A stretch of 64,000 nt of DNA from contig JAUCBJ010006450.1 in assembly GCA_032718475.1 (NCBI GenBank), positions 1-64,000 on the forward strand, written 5' to 3'. The notes beneath the pieces were generated by a model, which saw only the letters and a list, made by a program, of their open reading frames with translations, did not search any database and was not told the origin of the DNA. Origin of the DNA: Nemertoderma westbladi. Taxonomy: Eukaryota; Xenacoelomorpha; Nemertodermatida; Nemertodermatidae. The position numbers and the translations under genes are program-made. This document shows positions 43,309-54,833 of this stretch, piece after piece. The stretch's first letter is position 1. Each line of letters begins with the position of its first letter.

Positions 43309-46300
43309 ATGTCGAGGCACGAAGGTGAGTCACATCACAAGGCTCTGAGAAAATCTTTCCCTGAAGGGCTTTTTTATATTGATCTTTATCAGTCCAGGGC
43401 GCATCTCTGCCCTGCATCCTTAAGTGGTAGCAAAATGACTAACTGGAGTTTCCTCTGGAGAGTAGCCTATAGTTCTCGGGGGACCGCACTGGAAATAAGG
43501 GGTAATCCCTGGTCTAACGGTGAACGGCCGAAGAAAATTTAATTTTTTTATCCTTTATTAAATTTCAAACTTCTAGCCGGTAGCTATTTTCGATTAAGCC
43601 ATAATTAGGCCCATTAATTAATAAAACAGTACGTTTTTTTATTTTATATTAAGACCTCATAAAAAGAACAAAGCAAGCAAAAAATAGGGGGGTCTTCAAT
43701 TTTCGTGGCAGTAGACTTGGGCAGGGTGCATATTGCGGTGCAGATTTTTAATTCCTGCGACTGAACAAAGGTTACCTGAATGTGTAGTTATCGGCGACTA
43801 CCGGTATTTGTATCTTCGGGGAAAGGTTGGAACATATTTTTTCATCGAGCCCACTTGCTGTAAAGTTCTCGATTATTTATAGCAATCGATTCCGTAGACT
43901 GGCGGTATTCCAAATCGGATTTATGTAGACAAATGTTGTTGCCAATTGGTCGGTGGTAAAGTAAATGGAATTTAATTTCAACTTATAGATTTAGTGGATT
44001 GAGTTTAATATTATTACCGTGATGTTTGTTGGATACCGATATTTCTGTATTTAACAAGATGTGCAAGTTCTTAACAGGCCAATAGTCCAGTCCTGTCACT
44101 TCTGTCAGTCACAAATAATGTTCTTATTATCCTCATCAAAAATTGACTCTGCGATGCTAGGGTGTTAACTATTGCGAAATTTCATTTTTTAGGGGTCAGC
44201 TGTGATTCCTGTTTGAAGGGAAACTTTAGGGGCAAACGTTACAAATGTTTAATATGTTATGACTACGATCTCTGTGGTGGTTGTTTCGAATCCGCCGCCA
44301 CCACGTCTAGACATACAGCTGATCACGCAATGCAATGTATCCTTACGCGCTCAGAATATGGTTAGTAGGTGGCCCGGGATTTGTTTAGTGGGTGCGGAAT
44401 ACGGTTAGTGGGTGGTCTGGAATACGCTGACTGGGTGGTTCGGTATACGGTTAGTGGGTGGTCCGGAATACGGTTAGTGGGTGGTCCGGAATACGGTTAG
44501 TGGGTGGTCCGGAATACGGTTGGTGGGTGGTCCGGAATACGGTTAGTGGGTGGTCCGGAATACGGTTAGTGGGTGGTCCGGAATACGGTTAGTGGGTGGT
44601 TCGGAATACGGTTGGTGGGTGGTCCGGAATACGGTTAGTGGGTAGTCCGGAATACGGTTAGTGGATGGTCCGGAATACGGTTAGTGGATGGTCCGGAATA
44701 CGGTTAGTGGGTGGTCCGGAATACGATTAGTGGGTGGTCCGGAATACGGTTAGTGGGTGGTCCGGAATACGGTTAGTGGGTGGTCCGGAATACGGTTAGT
44801 GGGTGGTCCGGAATACGGTTGGTGGGTGGTCCGGAATACGGTTAGTGGGTGGTCCGGAATACGGTTAGTGGGTGGTTCGGTATACGGTTAGTGGGTGGTT
44901 CGGAATACGGTTGGTGGGTGGTCCGGAATACGGTTGGTGGGTGGTCCGGAATACGGTTGGTGGGTGGTCCGGAATACGGTTAGTGGGTGGTTCGGTATAC
45001 GGTTAGTGGGTGGTTCGGAATACGGTTGGTGGGTGGTCCGGAATACGGTTGGTGGGTGGTCCGGAATACGGTTGGTGGGTGGTCCGGAATACGGTTGGTG
45101 GGTGGTCCGGAATACGATTAGTGGGTGGTCCGGAATACGGTTAGTGGGTGGTCCGGAATACGGTTAGTGGGTGGTCCGGAATACGGTTAGTGGGTGGTAC
45201 GGAATACGGTTAGTGGGTGGTCCGGAATACGGTTAGTGGGTAGTCCGGAATACGGTTGGTGGGTGGTCCGGAATACGGTTAGTGGGTGGTCCGGAATACG
45301 GTTAGTGGGTGGTCCGGAATACGGTTAGTGGGTGGTCCGGAATACGGTTAGTGGGTGGTCCGGAATACGGTTAGTGGGTGGTCCGGAATACGGTTAGTGG
45401 GTGTATTTTATGTTACGTTGCTGATTTCTCTATTTTTCTAAACATTTATTTATATTAGATATGTACTACGGCGGTGAACCTATTGCACCAGACCAACCGC
45501 AATCACTGACCTGCCCGTTATGCGCCACTATGGGACACACCGAGACAACCTTGTTGGATCACCTTAACAATGAACATCCAGGAGCTACTCAGGAAGTGGT
45601 TAGTATAGAATCTGGTACAGACTTACATTAATGGACTACCGTACTGGTTCGAAACACACCCCAGGCTAGGGAAGTAATTCACATATTTTTCTACTGTCAG
45701 TAATAATTATAAATAATCTGCATTTCACCAAAAAGGTATCAGAAAATTCATGTTAATATTTACAAAAAGGATTTAATATGTTAAAAAATACAATTAATTA
45801 TTGAAATATGGCAGTTTTGACTAACGCGACAGTATAATGTAAATAAATGATAATTAATTAGTATTGAAATATAAAATAATTAGATCCTTTTTTAGCGTTG
45901 GCTCACTGAGTGAGGAGGGATTTAGTGTTGGCTCACTGAGTGAGGAGGGATTTAGTGTTGGCTCACTGAGTGAGGAAGGATTTAGTGTTGGCTCACTGAG
46001 TGAGGAGAGATTTAGTGTTGGCTCACTGAGTGAGAAGGGATTTAGTGTTGACTCACTGAGTGAGGAGGGATTTATTGTTGGCTCACTGATTGAGGAGAGA
46101 TTTAGTGTTGGCTCACTGAGTGAGGAGGGATTTAGTGTTGTCTCACTGAGTGAGGAGGGATTTAGTGTTGGCCCACTGAGTGAGGAGGGATTTAGTGTTG
46201 GCTCACTGAGTGAGGAGGGATTTAGTGTTGGCTCACTGAGTGAGGAGGGATTTAGTGTTGGCTCACTGAGTGAAGAGGGATTTAGTGTTGGCTCACTGAT

Positions 46301-48448
46301 TGGGAGGGATTTAGTGTTGGCTCACTGAGTGAGGAGGGATTTAGTGTTGGCTCACTGAGTGAGGAGAGATTTAGTGTTGGCTCACTGAGTGAGGAGGGAT
46401 TTAGCGTTGGCTCACTGAGTGAGGAGAGATTTAGTGTTGGCTCACTGAGTGAGAAGGGATTTAGTGTTGACTCACTGAGTGAGGAGGGATTTATTGTTGG
46501 CTCACTGATTGAGGAGAGATTTAGTGTTGGCTCACTGAGTGAGGAGGGATTTAGTGTTGTCTCACTGAGTGAGGAGGGATTTAGTGTTGGCCCACTGAGT
46601 GAGGAGGGATTTAGTGTTGGCTCACTGAGTGAGGAGGGATTTAGTGTTGGCTCACTGAGTGAGGAGGGATTTAGTGTTGGCTCACTGAGTGAAGAGGGAT
46701 TTAGTGTTGGCTCACTGATTGGGAGGGATTTAGTGTTGGCTCACTGAGTGAGGAGGGATTTAGTGTTGGCTCACTGAGTGAGGAGAGATTTAGTGTTGGC
46801 TCTCTGAGTGAGGAGGGATTTAGCGTTGGCTCACTGAGTGAGGAGGGATTTATTGTTGGCTCACTGAGTGAGGAGGGATTTAGTGTTGGCTCACTGAGTG
46901 GGAGGGATTTAGTGTTGGCTCACTGATTGAGGAGGGATTTAGTGTTGGCTCACTGAGTGAGGAGGGATTTATTGTTGGCTCACTGAGTGAGGAGGGATTT
47001 AGTGTTGGCTCACTGAGTGAGGAGGGATTTAGTGTTGGCTCACTGAGTGGGGAGGGATTTAGTGTTGGCTCACTGAGTGGGGAGGGATTTAGTGTTGGCT
47101 CACTGAGTGAGGAGGGATTTAGTGTTGACTCACTGAGTGAGGAGGGATTTATTGTTGGCTCACTGAGTGAGGAGGGATTTAGTGTTGGCTCACTGAGTAA
47201 GGAGAGATTTAGTGTTGGCTCACTGAGTGAGGAGGGATTTATTGTTGGCCCACTGAGTGAGGAGGGATTTAGTGTTGGCTCACTGAGTGAGGAGGGATTT
47301 AGTGTTGGCTCACTGAGTGAGGAGGGATTTAGTGTTGGCTCACTGAGTGAGGAGGGATTTAGTGTTGGCTCACTGATTGGGAGGGATTTAGTGTTGTCAA
47401 TGACTTTCATTGGGCAACTAATTAGATAGGCCGTGGGCGGGTTTTAAAGGGATATGAATCGCAATTAAAAATATATTTTTAATGTTTTACATGTTGTAGC
47501 GTATTTTTTTTTTCACTTTTTCTACCATTAAAGGGGCAGGTTATAGTGACAATGTTTCTAAATGAAACAAACTAATTCTTTGAGACCTTTTTATATTTTT
47601 CAACACTTTTTCCCTTTGTGGGCTACCCCCCCCCCCTCCCCCCCCCCCCCCCCCACCCCATCTATACTGGTTCAAGTTCAACTGAAATAGTGACCCTGTT
47701 CCCGTACCTCCTGCCGCAGAAGATTATCCTTCACCTATCTCTAGGTCTGTCCTGTGTGTGCGGTCCTACAGGGCGGAGACCCTAACCATCTAACCGATGA
47801 TATAACCAGCCACCTAACCCTGGAACACCGAGCTCGTTCGCTCCGAGACAGGGACGCATCGGCCATAGACCCCCTGGATGATACGCCATCCAGCGGAAAC
47901 GCCCGTCATGTCCGTAGAATGTTCCATCCCACCCGGTAAGTATACAACCCATTGTATACAAACACACATTATAGGAAATAATATTATATATTATTATCCT
48001 CATTGAAATACTTGCGTTCTGATAAAATAAGTGATTGAATTATTGAAAACGTTTTAGAGTATTATTATATTTAACTTTATGGCAACCCATGATATAGAGG
48101 TCAGTCTGGTCAGTTGGTCAATTTTTAGATTTAGTTTCGGTTTGTTTTATTCTTATATAATAAATTCCCCCTATTTATAAAAACTAATAAATAATTAGCA
48201 CTATGTGCATTCCCAGCCCGTTGGGTCCACGCAGACGGATGATGGCCCAGAGCCCCAGTACGGCGCTAACGTCGTCGTCCTCGTCTGGTCTGGTCTCGAG
48301 TGGAGGAGGGTCTGGCCGGGAGTCCATGGACCCAATAGCGGAACTCCTGAGTCAGCTAACCGGGGTCAGGCGGCCTTCTAGCCAATCAACAGTCGCCCAG
48401 CTCCATCAGTTGCAGATGCATCTACAGCTGGAAAGGCAACAAGTTCAG
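43309..48448 (+). CDS. KCMF1: KCMF1, E3 ubiquitin-protein ligase, exons 1-5 (3' part not seen)
   Basis: Coding exons: 43309-43324, 44193-44360, 45459-45598, 47745-47935 and 48199-48448, all with GT...AG introns and consistent phases (255 codons in total). Exon 1 gives MSRHE. Exon 2 is a ZZ zinc finger (GVSCDSCLKGNFRGKRYKCL, CYDYDLCGGCFE, HTADHAMQCILTR). Exon 3 gives MYYGGEP and a Di19-type zinc finger (LTCPLCATMGHTETTLLDH). Exon 4 has a second C/H finger (VCPVCAVLQGGDPNHL, HLTLEHR, HVRRMFHPTR). Exon 5 holds MDPIAELLSQLTGVRR and a Gln-rich helix (LHQLQMHLQLERQQVQ). These match vertebrate KCMF1 closely in order and spacing. Human KCMF1 is 381 aa, so roughly the last third is missing here. KCMF1 is a RING-less E3 acting with UBR4 in N-degron and lysosome-linked degradation (family knowledge). 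Confidence 0.93.
44361..45412 (+). repeat. 23-bp minisatellite filling KCMF1 intron 2
   Basis: About 45 units of 23 bp, core GGTTAGTGGGTGGTCCGG followed by AATAC. The array begins at the first base of the intron: exon 2 ends GAATATG and the intron starts GTTAGTAGGTGGCCCGGG, which matches the unit junction GAATACGGTTAGTGGGTGG. Each unit therefore carries a copy of a 5' splice-site-like sequence. Variants (GGTTGGTGGG, CGATTAGTGG, GTAGTCC) are intermixed. 23 is not a multiple of 3, so long frames over it are accidental. Confidence 0.95.
45892..47396 (+). repeat. 30-bp minisatellite in KCMF1 intron 3
   Basis: About 50 units of 30 bp built on GGCTCACTGAGTGAGGAGGG followed by ATTTAGTGTT. A higher-order repeat of 419 bp is visible: a block with TGAGAAGGG, GACTCACTGAG, TTATTGTTGG and TGATTGGGAGGG occurs at 46000-46320 and again about 419 bp later. 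Because 30 is divisible by 3, both strands show long open frames (SVGSLSEEGF and SEPTLNPSSL units), which I regard as non-coding since the array lies inside an intron with good splice sites. Confidence 0.93.
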
Positions 48449-48575
48449 GTAGTTTAATTGTAATATATAGTTGTGAGATTTTAATTAGAACACAAGACTT
48501 ATAAGTTAAAAACGGAAAATTTATACCCGGTGCATTTTAATGATAAACGTGGAAAAAATATTTTGTTTCCTTTAA

Positions 48576-48868
48576 GGCCCGTTCACATCCAACGGAACGG
48601 TGTACCGCAGGGCCAGCGGTACACCGCTGACTGTGAACGACCCAACAGGTAGTTGTGCGCTAAACCGCGCGGTTTACCGCAGCCCATTTAAACAACGTTA
48701 AAACAATTAATGTAATTTCCTGTTGAATTCACAGTCGACAGATAGACAATCAGTTACCGCAATGGTACCGTTGGGTGTGAACGGGCTCCGGGTAGTGTAC
48801 CGCTGGCTTACCGCTTCAATACCACCAGACTACTTTACCGCTCACGCACCGTTGGGTGTGAACGGGGC
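48576..48868. mobile_element. TTAA-flanked MITE (293 bp), piggyBac/Kolobok type
   Basis: Inverted ends GGCCCGTTCACATCCAACGG and its near complement CCGTTGGGTGTGAACGGGGC, flanked by TTAA at 48572-48575 and 48869-48872. An extra internal copy of the end motif is at 48771-48790. TTAA target duplication is typical of piggyBac and Kolobok families. Confidence 0.85.
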
Positions 48869-48872
48869 TTAA

Positions 48873-49288
48873 GGGATGTACCGGATTGACAATTTTCAAA
48901 CCGGCCAGGCCGGAGCCGGATGTAATTCCGGTCAAGGCCGGATTATTTTATTTGTCACTGTCGTCTACTTCCGGATCGTGGAGAGAAACTAATATTTCGC
49001 ACCATTACCTACGCCGATTTGATATTTGATGATTTGATATTATTAAATGTTAAATACGAAATGAAATGAAATAAAGTGCAAATTGAAAAATAGAACGAAT
49101 CGAATATATAAACTGGTCATTCACGGCGGTAAGCTTAATCTCAATTTATAACAATACCTAGACCTAACACAAACGCTTGCGCGCTGAGACAATATTATAA
49201 TTATTGTTGACTATAAGTTATAATTAGTATATGGGATGGACATACGTGTACTATTATTATACACCATGTCCTGGAATATAGTGTCGTT
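48873..49288 (+). other. Intronic sequence, no gene seen
   Basis: It begins GGGATGTACCGGATT and has CCGG-rich words (GGCCGGAGCCGGATG) like the termini of hAT-type elements, but I could not pair ends. The rest is AT-rich. It lies in KCMF1 intron 5 if that gene continues. Confidence 0.3.
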
Positions 49289-50285
49289 TAGAGTTGAAAC
49301 AGAGACCTGTCACTGATCTCTGATCTTTGGATTCTCCGGGCTATTTTTTGGTCTCCGGATAGGTCTCTGGTTCCCGGGTATTGAAAACAGACATTTTACC
49401 CAGAGATCAGTGATTTTACAAATTAGAAATAGATATTTAAAAATAGATCCTGTACAACACAAAATGTGAAATGAAGATAATTTTTCACAAATTTTTTACA
49501 ATTAATTATCTTTAATTTTTAACTATTTTTCATACACCACTTCAACACAATTATATATTCACTTTTACACTATTTCTAATAAATGTACCGATAATCTTCT
49601 ATTTAATTAATTTAAGGTGCGTTTAATTTTAAGTTAAATTAGCACCTAAAGAGTGGTTCTTATTTAAGGATAAAGGTGCTTAATTTGAGCACCCATAATG
49701 TTTAAAAGTGAAAGAAAGGGCTGTTCTCCATTCAATTTGTTATAGGATAGATAATATGACGACCAAATGGAGAGAACGAGCGTAACGAGGCTTGTAAATG
49801 GGGCGAGTAGAGCACTATACCTGTGCACTAAGTATTCGTAAATGACTAAGTTTATAGTACATTGAAATGTATATGATTTGAACAATTGTAAAATAAGTGC
49901 CTTTAATTAACAAAGTACCGGTACCTATGGCGCAAAACAAAATTATGTAACATATTATTAACAATAACAAAATAAGAACGAATTAATAAACAAATAACCA
50001 AATTAATATTAATTAAGCCCCCCAAACTGTACGTGCGCTTATTTTCTTACAATGGGTAGAGGGTTGAAATGGGTTGGATTTACTTTGCTGTAATTGAACC
50101 ATAGAAAAATAGTTATCAGGCCGTATGTACCTGTTTGTGCTATAGGGGAGTAATCAAATTGTAAGTAGAAAAATAAGCAAAGTCTCTGATCTCCGGCTCT
50201 GGTCTCCGGTATTTTTCAAAATAATTCTCCGGGTAGGGCTCTGGTTTACCGGGATTAAGAAAAACAGGTCTCTATTTCAACTTGA
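49289..50285. mobile_element. hAT-like non-autonomous element (about 1 kb)
   Basis: The left end AGTTGAAACAGAGACCTGT (49292-49310) is complementary to ACAGGTCTCTATTTCAACT (50264-50282). Repeated TCTCCGG words lie just inside both ends. The interior is AT-rich with no gene. An exact target duplication was not found. Confidence 0.6.
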
Positions 50286-50507
50286 GGTACATGGACCCCC
50301 CCCCCCCCCCCCCCCCCAAATTTTTCTACAAATCGTGATGAGATTGTATGAAATTTTGAAACAGAGTCAGTTTCACCTCCCTCCTCCTTGCTGGGTGAGC
50401 CAGAATTTTTATATTTGCCTTCAATCTTTAGCTACAAGCGTTTGAAAAAGGTGTCTCCGATGATATTTCACCACACTGAAAAAACGAAACCAGTATTATT
50501 TATTGAA

Positions 50508-50627
50508 AAACCACCGGTTTGCCGAAGGAATCGCCGATTAAAATCCAGCCACTTTAATCGCCGATTCTTTCAGCAAACCGGTGGTTCCGAAAACCGGTGG
50601 TTAAGCCAAACCGGTGGTTTAGGAAAG
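50508..50627. repeat. Palindromic left subterminal region
   Basis: AAACCACCGGTTTGC ... GCAAACCGGTGGTT encloses GAATCGCCGATTAAA / TTTAATCGCCGATTC, making a long imperfect hairpin. Two more AACCGGTGGTT copies follow. Confidence 0.7.
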
Positions 50628-50682
50628 TTATAAACTCTGGGTTTATTCTTTATTTTCAACCATATCGAACGGGATTCACAAA

Positions 50683-51740
50683 CTTAAAACCCGGTTTAGA
50701 TGTATTTTAAACAGGGGTTCATTCATACAAAACCAGGGGTTCCTAAATATAAAACCCGGTTTAGATGTATTTTAAACAGGGGTTCATTCATACAAAACCA
50801 GGGGTTCCTAAATATAAAACCTGGTTTAGATGTGTGAAACGGGGTTTCATTAACACAAAACCAGGGGTTCCTAAATATAAAACCTGGGTTAGATGTGTGA
50901 AACGGGGTTTCATTCACACAAAACCAGGGGTTCCTAAATATAAAACCCGGTTTAGATGTATTTTAAACAGGGGTTCATTCATACAAAACCAGGGGTTCCT
51001 AAATATAAAACCCGGTTTAGATGTATTTTAAACAGGGGTTCATTCATACAAAACCAGGGGTTCCTAAATATAAAACCTGGTTTAGATGTGTGAAACGGGG
51101 TTTCATTAACACAAAACCAGGGGTTCCTAAATATAAAACCTGGGTTAGATGTGTGAAACGGGGTTTCATTCACACAAAACCAGGGGTTCCTAAATATAAA
51201 ACCCGGTTTAGATGTATTTTAAACAGGGGTTCATTCATACAAAACCAGGGGTTCCTAAATATAAAACCCGGTTTAGATGTATTTTAAACAGGGGTTCATT
51301 CATACAAAACCAGGGGTTCCTAAATATAAAACCTGGTTTAGATGTGTGAAACGGGGTTTCATTCACACAAAACCAGGGGTTCCTAAATATAAAACCTGGT
51401 TTAGATGTGTGAAACGGGGTTTCATTCACACAAAACCAGGGGTTCCTAAATATAAAACCCGGTTTAGATGTATTTTAAACAGGGGTTCATTCACACAAAA
51501 CCAGGGGTTCCTAAATATAAAACCTGGTTTAGATGTGTGAAACGGGGTTTCATTCACACAAAACCAGGGGTTCCTAAATATAAAACCCGGTTTAGATGTA
51601 TTTTAAACAGGGGTTCATTCACACAAAACCAGGGGTTCCTAAATATAAAACCTGGTTTAGATGTGTGAAACGGGGTTTCATTCACACAAAACCAGGGGTT
51701 CCTAAATATAAAACCTGGTTTAGATGTATTTGAAACAGGG
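50683..51740. repeat. 64-bp minisatellite with 256-bp higher-order unit
   Basis: About 16 units containing CCAGGGGTTCCTAAATATAA and CGGTTTAGATGT, alternating between GTATTTTAAACAGGGG and GTGTGAAACGGGG variants. The 256-bp period (4 units) repeats nearly exactly. Frames over it are repeat artefacts. Confidence 0.93.
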
Positions 51741-51767
51741 TTTTTACATAATCTTACAAGAACACAA

Positions 51768-52313
51768 AACATACACCATATCCCTTAATACAACCATTTT
51801 TAAGGGGTTGGAACCCCCCCCCCCCCCCCCCCCTATTTTTTTCAAATTTCAATCATATGCTACGAAATCTGGTATGATGGTAGTTCGACAATTTTTCAAC
51901 TGCTGGCCTGGCCGGATTTTTTAATTTATGAGCTATTTCGATACAACAGGAGGCCGTTAAAAACCCCCTTTTAACAATATTTAACCATCTCTGTTGGCTT
52001 TATTTTTAATATTTTGAATGTAATCTAGATATTATGTCAAAGATATTATGAAAATACTAGGGTGTAAATTTTGAGACTAAAATAAAGCCAACAAGATGGT
52101 TAAATTTAAATATTGCTAAAAATGAGTTTTTTAACGGCTTGTTGTATCGAAATAGCTCATAAATTAAAAAATCAGGCAAAGCCAGCAGGAAGAAAAGTTG
52201 GCGAACTACCATCAAACCAAATTTCCTAGCACATGATTGAAATTTGAAAAAAAGAAGGGGGGGGGGGGTCCGATCCTTTAAAATGGTTGTTGTACTATGG
52301 GAGATGGTGTATA
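51768..52313. mobile_element. Foldback element
   Basis: Arms of about 220 bp are imperfect inverted repeats: ATACACCATATCCC ... ACAACCATTTTTAAGGGG, a C-run (51817-51832), TTTCAAATTTCAATCATATG at the left, and the complement with a G-run (52259-52268) at the right. A spacer of about 100 bp separates them. Non-coding. Confidence 0.75.
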
Positions 52314-52330
52314 TACAGCAGACACAAGGG

Positions 52331-52954
52331 CCCGTATGCTAAGTGATTTTTTTGTGCGCCGAACGCGACGCGGCGCAGAAAAAAATGTGCGCCTGCGCAG
52401 TCGAAAACAGTGCAAAATCCGCGTGCGCAGCAGAAAAACTGCGCGAGATTGGCGCGCGCAGCAGAAAAACTGCGCGAGATTGGCGCGCGCAGCAGAAATT
52501 CTGCGCGAGATTGGCGCGCACAGCAGAAATACTGCGCGAAATCTCCTACCACGTACCTGCCTGCCTACTGCTGTACTGGCCTAAAGCACACCAAGCAGCC
52601 AAGTAGCAAGTAGGAGGCTTATTACTGTATTATTTCAGTATTTCTTACAGTCTTATCTGTATTGTCATTACCCTGTTACCGGTAGTCGGCAGACTGCCAG
52701 GGGTAGCGGGTAGGTCTACTTACCGGTACTGACTTAGTGCTGTAGGCCTAATGCAAGTCTGAGCCGTGCTATCAATTTTCTGCGCCTGCGCCTGTCGCGC
52801 CGCGCTCTAAATTTTCTGCGCATGCGCGCTGCGCGGCGTTGCGCGGCGCTGCGCGGCGCTGCGCTGCGCTCTCAATTTTCTGCGCCTGCTCCAAATTCTG
52901 GAAAAAATTGTGCGCCGAACGCGTTCGGCGTACATGCCCTACTTAGCAGAATGG
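52331..52954. mobile_element. CpG-rich hAT-type MITE with 8-bp TSD (624 bp)
   Basis: The direct repeat CACAAGGG flanks it (52323-52330 and 52955-52962). The termini pair imperfectly through GCTAAGT and CGCCGAACGCG. The left part has tandem 31-bp units built on CTGCGCGAGATTGGCGCGC. The right part has TGCGCGGCG runs. It stands out from the AT-rich surroundings by its density of CpG and GCGC. Confidence 0.75.
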
Positions 52955-52962
52955 CACAAGGG

Positions 52963-53539
52963 GGAAAATACATATAAAGTAAAACACACTAATCTAAAAG
53001 AAGATAAGGCATAGGAGGATACTCTAATAAATAAAACAGCCCTTTATTCAGTTTGTCTTTCCATTATGCAAAATTATCATTCTATCATTAAACTTAAATT
53101 GATTTACATTTACTTAGTTAACTTTATAATATCATATAACAGTAAATGAAGGTGCATCATGTTAGAACTTAGAACTGTGGGGCAGTGGGGAACATCTTAA
53201 TATTTCATTTAAAACATGTCGTGTCTGTTCAACCAATAAGGTAGCTGAAAAATGCTGTGGTGTGGGGTAACTATTGAAGGTGGATTTGGAAGCTCTGTCC
53301 GGTCTGTGAGAATTCTGTTGACCAAGAACAGTTGCTTGAAAGTTTCATTAAACTCAAAACGAAAAGTGTTCATAGGGATAATCTTTTCATTCCGTCACAG
53401 TGATAGAGGGAAGCCATACTATGTTCCAAATAAACCCCTCCTCACATTTAGTCCCAGTTCCGCAGTTATCCAACTGGATATCAGTAAATATAACATTGCC
53501 CTGAAAAGGGTCGTTTGGGTTGGTGTAAGACGAGTCAGG
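52963..53539. other. Sequence between MITE and transposase relic, no gene
   Basis: AT-rich, unrecognised. An open frame at 53252-53647 on the plus strand mostly mirrors the relic on the other strand and shows no family features. This block could be the 3' flank of the Merlin/ISXO2-like element. Confidence 0.3.
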
Positions 53540-54125
53540 GAAGTGTCAGGGTGTGGGATACCACACACTGAGATGCGCGAGCAAGTTTGTAAGGGCAGTG
53601 GTCGTGGTCCCAGTTTTCACATAGGTCGTGTAATTCGCACCACATGAACTCGTCCAGGTGGCTGGGCAGCAAGGTGCTCTGGACGCTGCACATCGACTTA
53701 AATCGGCGCTTGCAGTTCTTCCAGTAGCACTCGACGTGGTTGGTGCAGGCACCATTAAACAGTAACTGGGTCGACGAAGTTTTGGTCATAGATCACGACT
53801 TGGTGTGAGTACACCATGTTCGGCATGGCACCGATCCCGTGCATGCTGCCCAACCATCGAAATGAATGATGGAACCAGGCGCGATATAGTTGCCTATAAT
53901 TGGCAGCAACGTCAGAACGTATTTGCCTCAAGAGTCAAGATGCCCGTCGACCGTCTTGAGGAAGAAGCCCTCCTGTTTGAGGCTGAGATGGGCAGATCGT
54001 GCTGAATACCCCGCGCTCAGGCTGTCAGGCACCTCGTGGCCCACGTTCCCCTTCCCATCCGCTTAGCTATTGCTATTAGCGACTCGTCGACTTCGACGAT
54101 AACCTGATAACGCCCGGTCCGTCGA
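53540..54125 (-). pseudogene. Merlin / ISXO2-like DDE transposase relic
   Basis: Reading the minus strand and allowing several frame changes: RYQVIVEVDESL (first catalytic Asp region), then LLPIIGNYIAPGSIIHFDGW (second Asp), then NGACTNHVECYWKNCKRRFK, and LLPSHLDEFMWCELHDLC. This order (VEVDES, LLPII..I.PG..I..D.W, TN.VE.YW...KRRFK, LP.HLDEFMW) is characteristic of the IS1595/ISXO2 and Merlin transposases, with the third acidic residue in TNHVE. Stops and shifts interrupt it, so it is dead. I found no ends for its element. Confidence 0.72.
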
Positions 54126-54830
54126 TAAAATGGGGGTGGTAAATAATATGCACTAACAGTGACAGTATACTGGCTGACTGGTATAACAATAGGCTACAAG
54201 GTACGGTACAGAGATCGGTCTGCCGGTAGGTTTAATAAATAGTTCCCGGTATATATAGCAGTATACTGCTGTACTGGTATAGGCAGATAGGCCTAGCAGC
54301 CTAGAGCTGAAAAATGCAGAAAGATGTTTGCATTCAGGAGGGGCAAAGGGGGTCCCCCAGTCCCTGTTGCCTGTACTTCTCTCCTGACTGCCTGACTCCT
54401 GTTCAGCTTTCATTGTTCTGTTGTTTCATCTGTATCTAACCAGTCTGCCAGTTCCGGCCTTCGGCCTACCTACCAGCTACCACCGGTACCCTACAGCCAG
54501 GCCATACAGCACACCCTGCAGCCCAACTCCTGGCCCTGGGGCTGTGGGGTCCTGTACTCTGCTACTGCACTAAAGGCTGAAAGGCCTAAAACTAGTAAAC
54601 CCAGGCGGCCAAAAAAATTGTACGGTGTGCAGTCTTAGTGCTCATGCTTACAGTCAGACAGTGCTGGTATCAGAGGCTACCTATTGCAATAGGCAGATAT
54701 GCACCGGTCCAATGCTGAATGCAGAATGCGGCATTTAGGTATGACTGTATGATACAAGTCAATAATATATACCGGTAGCTGAATACAGGAATGGGTCAGG
54801 TGCCAACCTGCTCCGACCATGATAGATTAG
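54126..54830. other. Non-coding block, nothing recognised
   Basis: It contains many CAGTATACTG/TACCGGTA words and TAGGCCTA words. I see no gene, inverted ends or tandem array. Confidence 0.4.
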
Positions 54831-54833
54831 ACA

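Noticed and set aside
44361-47396. Regular short repeats resembling a CRISPR array or telomeric GGTTAG repeats
   Set aside because: There are no unique spacers, the unit lengths (23 and 30 bp) are contiguous, and both arrays sit between good exons of KCMF1 in a eukaryotic genome.
45864-47410. Long repetitive proteins on both strands (SVGSLSEEGF and SEPTLNPSSL units)
   Set aside because: These frames are open only because the 30-bp unit is divisible by three; the array is intronic.
50723-51772. Repeated small frames (VPKYKTWFRCVKRGF and similar)
   Set aside because: Products of the 64-bp minisatellite, with no start context or conservation signal.
52295-52613. Cys/Ala/Arg-rich frames on both strands
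   Set aside because: They lie over tandem CGCGCAG units of a MITE.
53252-53647. 131-codon plus-strand frame as a gene
   Set aside because: No recognisable family, and its second half overlaps the transposase relic on the opposite strand, which has convincing motifs.
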